A DNA stretch of 11,738 nucleotides, from contig JAEYRN010000004.1 in NCBI GenBank assembly GCA_023435565.1, forward strand, positions 1 through 11,738. The letters are read 5' to 3'. This DNA is from Bacillota bacterium (GTDB taxonomy: Bacteria; Bacillota; UBA4882; UBA8346). Of this stretch, positions 7,074 to 11,738 are shown in pieces; the stretch's first letter is position 1, and each line of letters opens with the position of its first letter. The position numbers and the translations under genes were made by a program. A model generated the notes under the pieces. The model was given only the letters and a program-made list of their open reading frames with translations, searched no databases and was not told the origin of the DNA.

Positions 7074-7187
7074 CTCAAGCGACAACAATTAGAAATTGAT
7101 TACCACAGTTTTGTTTCAGCCAATACTTTATTCAAATTGCTACTATCAACGGCCCTCTACTGAATGTTGCAACAAAACATTAAACAC

Positions 7188-9932
7188 TTACTCCACCATT
7201 ACATCTACTTGATTTATTGGAAAATTCAATTGAGTAATTTCAACTCTTGTAATTAATACGCCGGTTTTATGTGGTTGATAATTTACAGGAAACCCGTTGA
7301 ATTTAACATTGGTTATCTCATACTCGCTGTAGTCTTTATGGGCGAGGTTATGATAACGGATCTCAAGTTTCCGATCGTTGAAAACTGTTGTCACGGATGA
7401 AATGCCGGAACCATCAAACTGCTCTGCAACAAGTTTAGGCTCTAAGACGAGATCGCCTAAGTATCCTTTGACTCCATAGACTTCTTGCAATAAGGTATAA
7501 ATATACCAACTGGCCGAACCGGTTAAATAATGATACATCCCCCGTCCTTTGTCATCGAAATACTCCGGAATGCCGGGATAAATCCGGCTCTTTTCAAAAT
7601 CTGTACTTAACTTATAAAGCGACTGAAACACCTGATAGCCTTCCCGGACAAATCCTCTCCGATATAGGGCATTGGCATACATTACTACCATATGGCTAAA
7701 AACTGCACCGTTTTCCTTATGACCGAAGGCAAAACCGAAACCCCGCCCCAAATTAGTTTGGATTCCTCCAAAATCGGTGTTCAAGCGGTACCCGCCCAAC
7801 TTGGAATCCTTCAAATACCTGTCCACTGCCCGAATTGTTTCACGAATTTGCTCCGGGGACGCGATTCCGCTCATGATGGGAAAGACCTGGCCGGTTAGAG
7901 TCATCCGAACGCCTGCGGGGTGGTCTCCTTCAACCCTCACTCCGTCGTTATTGTAATATCCGTTAAACCACCGGTACCCTTCGGTATTTGAAATCCATTC
8001 CCGGTTCCGGATATGTAAAGTCAACCAATCGGCCTTCGCATCCAAATCATCCGCCAGCTGGCTCAGTTTAACCGGTATTTTCAGCCCGGAAATCCCGTTG
8101 CGGCAAGAATCAAAAATTTGTTGCAGTAACGCCCTTTTTTCAATCACCGAGTCATAATCGATCTTTGCAGTCAATGTATCGAACAAACGAAGGATCTCTT
8201 CCGCCAGTTCAACTTGACAGCAGCCCGTTTTTCTTTCAAGGGCCCGGATTAGTTGGCTGAGCTCATGTAAATTGTAGCAATAAAGCGCGGTAAACGCCAC
8301 ACTTTCCCCTTTTTCAGCCGCCATATCCATCGCGTCGTTCCAATCCGCGCCCTCAAGCCGCATGTTATTGTGTTCACCCACGTTGAAAAACTGGGTAACA
8401 TTTTGTAATAAAAGATGTTCCAAAATACTTCCCTGGTAAATAGCGCCGGTAACTGCTTTTAGTTGATTCCCGTCTTCGGGCCGCCAGTCCAAATCCCATT
8501 GTTGGGAACGATGGGTTTGTCGATCTTTGAAATAGGTTTGGTTTTCTAAAAGAAACTCCAAATCTCCGGTTTGATCAAGGTAAATTTTAGTGGTTACAAA
8601 AGGCCAAGCTCCGTGGTCCATCCAAACCCGGCTGATATTGTTCCGATCCGCGATGAACTCGCCGGAGTTTGAACCGATGATAGTCGCGTTACTTCCGTCA
8701 ATTCGTACCCCGGCAAAATTATTGAATAAAATTCGCCGTACTTCCGAAGGGTCCATCATCAAAAGCGCCAGACAATCCTGCCACAAATCGCGCCATCCCC
8801 GCCCGCCGCGACCGTAATCATGATGGGGTAGAAAAGAACAACCGTAAATTCGCCGCAAAAGAGGCTGCAATGTAACCCATTTCATCCAGGAGGCCCAATC
8901 GGAATCCCCATTATAAAAAGTCAATCGGGATAACTTTTTCTCCCAAAACTCCCGATTACGGTTGAAATGGTCCGTAAACTGATTCCCGTTGCAATATTCC
9001 TTTGCCAAATCACCGGTTTTGGTATGGCCTTGGTTGATTGCCATTACTAAAGTATAAGATTTGGACTGACTCGGCTCCAATATTATATCTTGAAAGCGTA
9101 ATGCGCCGATTGCCTCGTATCCATCGTAGGAAATTCCAGCTTTAGTATAGTCTTCGGAATTCCGCACGATTTTTTCTGGCCAATCGAGGGAACCCCCTTC
9201 CCCGATAAATTCCTCCACTACCGGGAAGAAACCTACAGGCGCCGTCCCGTTTTCGTCAGCTCCCAGCACCGCGTAGGATATTTGATTGATTTTATGGCCA
9301 CGCTCATCGAACTGTAATGTCGGCTTCACCTCAACGCCGAAGGAAGTCGTTCTAATCCGGTGAAACAATGCGCTCACATGACGATGATCCCTCAAATTGT
9401 CAGCTGAGCGCCCATAAATAGGAATGGCCGCAGTTGGCCATATTCGGATCGCATTTTGCCCAATGTTGGTAATAGTGACGCGCATCAGTTCCACAGTATC
9501 GCTAGTTACCGGCACGAATCCGGTTGTTTCAGTCCGGATGCCCACCCTTAAGTTTTCCCGAATTACTCGGTGCCAAAGAAAACCTGCTTCAATCCGGCCA
9601 TGCTCTCCGTCACTTGCCCCAGTAAAATTCCGGGACTGCTGTAAAGCGGAATTTCCGGAAACGGACCAGGGGCCGTAGCCATCGACAAACAGCCAAAAGT
9701 TCCGGGCAGAACGATTGTTATGCAAATCCTCGGCTGAAACAGGGGTCAGTAAAAATGAACTTTGTCCGGTCTTGGCATCTCCATTTAAACTTGGGGTGAC
9801 CGACGACATCATCCCCGCTTCATTCGCCAATGGAAAGTAAAGATAACTCGTTTTATCGGGATTATTCAACTGGAATGCGCCGAATTCGGATAGAAAACAA
9901 TATCTATCAATTTTAAGTTTCGGATTTATCAT
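7188..9932 (-). CDS. GH94-family glycoside (disaccharide) phosphorylase, substrate unknown
   Basis: A 914-residue protein resembling GH94 inverting phosphorylases (cellobiose, chitobiose and laminaribiose phosphorylase relatives). These cleave a beta-glycoside with inorganic phosphate to give an alpha-sugar-1-phosphate and a free acceptor. A beta-sandwich N-terminal region (roughly 1-300) precedes an (alpha/alpha)6 barrel. Visible marks are GRGGRGWRDLWQD (374-386), GADWNDAMDM (528-537) with the predicted general acid D533, EGDHPAGVRMT (668-678) and the phosphate-site-like HKENGAVFSH (738-747). There is no signal peptide, so it acts in the cytoplasm on imported sugar. AAAGGAA stands seven bases before the ATG. 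It is longer than typical cellobiose phosphorylases (about 800) and nearer to laminaribiose-phosphorylase size. It diverges from the binding-protein gene, suggesting it acts on what that transporter brings in. Specificity cannot be read. Confidence 0.87.
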   Translation of the reverse strand: MINPKLKIDRYCFLSEFGAFQLNNPDKTSYLYFPLANEAGMMSSVTPSLNGDAKTGQSSFLLTPVSAEDLHNNRSARNFWLFVDGYGPWSVSGNSALQQSRNFTGASDGEHGRIEAGFLWHRVIRENLRVGIRTETTGFVPVTSDTVELMRVTITNIGQNAIRIWPTAAIPIYGRSADNLRDHRHVSALFHRIRTTSFGVEVKPTLQFDERGHKINQISYAVLGADENGTAPVGFFPVVEEFIGEGGSLDWPEKIVRNSEDYTKAGISYDGYEAIGALRFQDIILEPSQSKSYTLVMAINQGHTKTGDLAKEYCNGNQFTDHFNRNREFWEKKLSRLTFYNGDSDWASWMKWVTLQPLLRRIYGCSFLPHHDYGRGGRGWRDLWQDCLALLMMDPSEVRRILFNNFAGVRIDGSNATIIGSNSGEFIADRNNISRVWMDHGAWPFVTTKIYLDQTGDLEFLLENQTYFKDRQTHRSQQWDLDWRPEDGNQLKAVTGAIYQGSILEHLLLQNVTQFFNVGEHNNMRLEGADWNDAMDMAAEKGESVAFTALYCYNLHELSQLIRALERKTGCCQVELAEEILRLFDTLTAKIDYDSVIEKRALLQQIFDSCRNGISGLKIPVKLSQLADDLDAKADWLTLHIRNREWISNTEGYRWFNGYYNNDGVRVEGDHPAGVRMTLTGQVFPIMSGIASPEQIRETIRAVDRYLKDSKLGGYRLNTDFGGIQTNLGRGFGFAFGHKENGAVFSHMVVMYANALYRRGFVREGYQVFQSLYKLSTDFEKSRIYPGIPEYFDDKGRGMYHYLTGSASWYIYTLLQEVYGVKGYLGDLVLEPKLVAEQFDGSGISSVTTVFNDRKLEIRYHNLAHKDYSEYEITNVKFNGFPVNYQPHKTGVLITRVEITQLNFPINQVDVMVE

Positions 9933-9963
9933 GAATACATTCCTTTCAATATATTAATTTCTA

Positions 9964-10002
9964 ATGACAATTGGAACGATGTTGTATCACCATATGACAA
10001 TT
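9964..10002. repeat. Nine-base direct repeat 30 bases apart upstream of the GH94 gene
   Basis: ATGACAATT occurs at 9964-9972 and again at 9994-10002, a spacing of exactly 30 bases, close to three helical turns. The two copies sit 32 and 62 bases before the GH94 ATG. The spacing would place two proteins on one face of the helix, so they could be half-sites for an activator or repressor. Function is inferred only from position. Confidence 0.4.
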
Positions 10003-10083
10003 CTCCGATTCTATCATGCGGTATTTCCGATATTGATTGGTCTTCGATTTGATGGTATCCGAACCGCTATGAAAAAACAACCC

Positions 10084-10111
10084 CGGACTAGTAAATGGCT
10101 AAAATAGTCCG
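10084..10111 (-). promoter_or_regulatory. Inverted repeat followed by a T-run in the GH94 upstream region
   Basis: CGGACTA at 10084-10090 pairs with TAGTCCG at 10105-10111 around a 14-base loop. On the minus strand the stem is followed by GGGTTGTTTTTT, which resembles an intrinsic terminator with a three-base gap. No minus-strand gene lies upstream in the window. It would therefore be an attenuator in a long GH94 leader (about 150 bases before the ATG), or simply the operator of an unidentified regulator. Confidence 0.35.
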
Positions 10112-10145
10112 ATAAATAGTTTAAATATTCTATAGGGTTAATGTC

Positions 10146-10286
10146 TTAATTCATGTTAATATTTTATTAAATATAGGGATAAGCCCTTCAAATAAAATGC
10201 CTTATTTCCATATCTTGCAACGAGCTGGCGTGGAAGACTACATAAAAACGACTTGTAAGGGTTAATTCCAAATATTTTATTAAATA
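10146..10286. repeat. Imperfect AT-rich direct repeat in the binding-protein leader
   Basis: An identical 16-base stretch AATATTTTATTAAATA occurs at 10158-10173 and at 10271-10286. In both places it is preceded by TTAATTC (10146-10152 and 10262-10268), with a spacer of five bases in the first copy and two in the second. Both copies are followed by a purine-rich stretch. The second copy ends against the ribosome site of the binding-protein gene. This could be a small tandem duplication of the gene's 5' leader. Confidence 0.6.
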
Positions 10287-10304
10287 ATAGAGGAGTGGAG
10301 AGAT

Positions 10305-11585
10305 TTGAAAAAAACCTGGATCTTTGTATTAGTATTGTTGATTGCCATGGCTGGTCTTAACCTGACGACTTTTGCCGGCAACCAAGTTACAGTCACGGTT
10401 ATGTACAACAATACGGAATTCCCCTCGGAAATGGCCAAGGAATTTGAAGCAGCCAATCCGGATATCAAGATTGTCCGAGTGGAAACCGACACCGCACGTT
10501 ATATGGCTATGAACGCCGCCGGCAATCCGCCGGATATCATGCGGTGTAACAGCGCCTGGATCCCCTATCTGGCAACGCACAAAATGGCGCTGAATATCGC
10601 GCCTTTCTTCAAAAAAGCCAAGTATCTTAAAGAACAAGACCTTCTGCCAATCAATGATTCGTTCAAGTACAAAGGGAAACTCTATGGGGTTGTCAAGGAC
10701 TGGAGTCCAACTACTATCGGTTATTATAATAAAAATGTCTTTACCGAGGCAGGGATTGCCTTCCCAAGTTCGACTGAGCCGATGACCTATAAGCAGATGG
10801 CTGAAATCGCCAGAAAATTGCAAAAGGTCCAAGGTGACCGGGTGGTGCGGCGCGGTTTGGCCTTCTGGCCCGGAGAACCTTACCATCAAATCATTGCCGC
10901 GATGTTAAGCGCAGGCCAGGACCTTTATTCCAAAGACGGCACGAAATTAATCTTGTCTAAAAATCCTAAAGCGAAAGAAATTGTAAAATTCTTCTATGAT
11001 ATTGCCAAAGAAAAAATCGTTTCCAGCCCAGTTTCCCCTTCTGAAGGATGGGAAGGTCAAATGTTTCAAAATGAGCGGGTAGCCATGATTTTCTATGGTT
11101 ACTGGTATGGCGCCATGTGTGAAGGCGACATGAACAAAGGCAAGGTCGGCGTAATTGCTTCGCCGGTTTGGGATCCCAAAAGCCGCCGAATTAGTCCGTC
11201 CTTCAATATCGTTGGCGGTTTCATCTCCAGCAAGACCAAGAATCCCGAAGCAGCCTTCCGGGTATACGATTGGTTCTTTGGCGGTCAACCTTCCAAAGCC
11301 CGAGCCGCCAGCGGTTGGGGTGTTCCCGCCCAGAAATCTTTACTCGGATTGGTAGCCACCGATACCCCACTGGGTAAAGAACGGCAGTTGAATCTTGAAA
11401 ACGAAATGAAATATATTAAAACGGATACTCCTTCCCCTTATATTCTACCTGATGTATTTAACAGCTCGGTCAGCAAAAACTTTGAACTGGCCCTTCGCGG
11501 CGAAATTACCTTGGATCAATTCCTGGTAAAAGTCGAGAACGAAGTGAATAAAGCCATCGAGGACAGCAGGATGTCGGAGAAATAA
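10305..11585 (+). CDS. ABC-transporter extracellular sugar-binding protein (family 1 solute-binding protein)
   Basis: A 426-residue sugar-binding protein of the CUT1/MalE-like class that captures oligosaccharides or sugars outside the membrane for an ABC importer. The N-terminus is a signal peptide: MKKTW, a hydrophobic core to about residue 20, and probable cleavage after A24 in TTFA-GN. There is no cysteine until C81, so it is not a lipoprotein. The mature part has usual features such as NPDIK near 51-55, GKLYGVVKDWSP, FQNERVAMIFYGYWYG and NIVGGFISSKTKNPEAAF. Translation starts at TTG. An in-frame stop lies eight codons upstream and no other start fits; AGGAG is nine bases before the TTG. 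It is transcribed away from the GH94 gene. Ligand unknown; a beta-linked disaccharide or polyol would fit the neighbours. Confidence 0.92.
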   Translation: MKKTWIFVLVLLIAMAGLNLTTFAGNQVTVTVMYNNTEFPSEMAKEFEAANPDIKIVRVETDTARYMAMNAAGNPPDIMRCNSAWIPYLATHKMALNIAPFFKKAKYLKEQDLLPINDSFKYKGKLYGVVKDWSPTTIGYYNKNVFTEAGIAFPSSTEPMTYKQMAEIARKLQKVQGDRVVRRGLAFWPGEPYHQIIAAMLSAGQDLYSKDGTKLILSKNPKAKEIVKFFYDIAKEKIVSSPVSPSEGWEGQMFQNERVAMIFYGYWYGAMCEGDMNKGKVGVIASPVWDPKSRRISPSFNIVGGFISSKTKNPEAAFRVYDWFFGGQPSKARAASGWGVPAQKSLLGLVATDTPLGKERQLNLENEMKYIKTDTPSPYILPDVFNSSVSKNFELALRGEITLDQFLVKVENEVNKAIEDSRMSEK

Positions 11586-11596
11586 TCAACATCTTC

Positions 11597-11622
11597 ACGG
11601 GACGGGAACTATCCCGTCCCGT
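11597..11622 (+). terminator. Intercistronic hairpin after the binding-protein gene
   Basis: A perfect 11-base stem, ACGGGACGGGA at 11597-11607 with TCCCGTCCCGT at 11612-11622 and a four-base loop, starts 12 bases after the stop codon. It is followed only by TCTTGTAA, a poor T-run. It could be a leaky terminator or a 3' stabiliser of the binding-protein mRNA, either of which would give more binding protein than permease. Confidence 0.6.
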
Positions 11623-11649
11623 TCTTGTAATACCGAAAGGAGTATTCTC

Positions 11650-11738
11650 ATGGAAGACAGAGATTCAGCAAGATTGGAATACATTAAAATGTCGTTGCAA
11701 AACAACGGGAAACCGAGTTTGATGAGCCGCATATTAAA
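11650..11738 (+). CDS. 5' end of a downstream gene, probably an ABC sugar-transporter permease (partial)
   Basis: An open frame of 29 codons from ATG at 11650 runs off the window. AAAGGAG stands about seven bases before the ATG, a strong ribosome site, so this is very likely a real gene start 64 bases after the binding-protein gene. The visible residues (MEDRDSARLEYIKMSLQNNG and onward to a basic SRILK) are hydrophilic, with no membrane segment yet. CUT1 binding-protein genes are normally followed by permease genes, often with a short charged cytoplasmic tail before the first helix, which is the only basis for the permease call. Confidence 0.5.
   Translation, partial: MEDRDSARLEYIKMSLQNNGKPSLMSRIL

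Larger units (their letters stand above)
9933..10304. promoter_or_regulatory. Divergent regulatory region between the GH94 gene and the binding-protein gene
   Basis: 372 bases with no convincing gene, which must hold both divergent promoters. There is no copy of the GAAACGTTTC operator. Instead it contains a nine-base direct repeat ATGACAATT (9964-9972 and 9994-10002), a seven-base inverted repeat (10084-10111) and an imperfect AT-rich direct repeat (10146-10173 and 10262-10286). A possible plus-strand promoter is TTGCAA at 10215-10220 with TACATA at 10239-10244 (18-base spacer), which is weak. No consensus promoter for the GH94 gene was found by eye. Confidence 0.5.

Noticed and set aside
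7108..7178. Inverted repeat GTTTTGTT (7108-7115) with AACAAAAC (7171-7178) in the GH94 3' untranslated region
   Set aside because: Low-complexity stem with a 55-base loop; the real terminator is at 7028-7073. Likely chance.
10329..10889. 186-codon minus-strand frame inside the binding-protein gene
   Set aside because: Antisense to a clear signal-peptide-bearing binding protein; no domain features and no ribosome site support.
1..11738. CRISPR arrays, tRNA/rRNA genes, insertion sequences or phage genes
   Set aside because: No regularly spaced repeats, cloverleaf sequences, transposase or phage-like frames were seen on either strand.

Overview
The window reads as a carbohydrate-utilisation locus of a moderate-GC Bacillota-type bacterium. 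Strong AGGAGG-like ribosome sites, LacI-family control and intrinsic terminators support this. The sugar-binding protein has a plain signal-peptidase-I type signal and no lipobox cysteine, which hints at a diderm (outer-membrane) lineage of that phylum. This taxonomic placement is inference.

Layout. Positions 1-199 hold no supported gene, only three small inverted repeats just past the end of the first operon. On the minus strand, read from about 5860 down to 200, lies a tight five-gene operon. In transcription order it encodes an FGGY-family sugar/polyol kinase, a GatD-type galactitol-1-phosphate 5-dehydrogenase, a GatY-type class II ketose-bisphosphate aldolase, a PfkB-family LacC/FruK-like phosphosugar kinase, and an aldo/keto reductase. 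Upstream of it, also on minus, is a LacI-family repressor gene with its own consensus promoter. Perfect GAAACGTTTC-centred palindromes sit at both the repressor promoter and the operon promoter. Further upstream on minus is a 914-residue GH94-type glycoside phosphorylase ending at a good intrinsic terminator. Divergent from it, on plus, is an ABC-transporter sugar-binding protein, then an intercistronic hairpin and the first 29 codons of a downstream gene that is probably a permease.

How it may work together. GatD, the LacC/FruK-like kinase and GatY-like aldolase are the last three steps of galactitol catabolism: galactitol-1-P to tagatose-6-P to tagatose-1,6-bisphosphate to two triose phosphates. 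In the classical route a PTS imports and phosphorylates galactitol. Here there is no PTS gene; instead there are an ABC importer and an FGGY kinase that could make the phosphoalditol from free polyol. The aldo/keto reductase could supply the alditol by reducing an aldose. The GH94 enzyme could release the sugar or alditol from an imported beta-linked disaccharide. The result would be a PTS-independent hexitol (galactitol-like) pathway fed by a phosphorylase. The individual families are well supported, but the assembled pathway and its substrate are inference.
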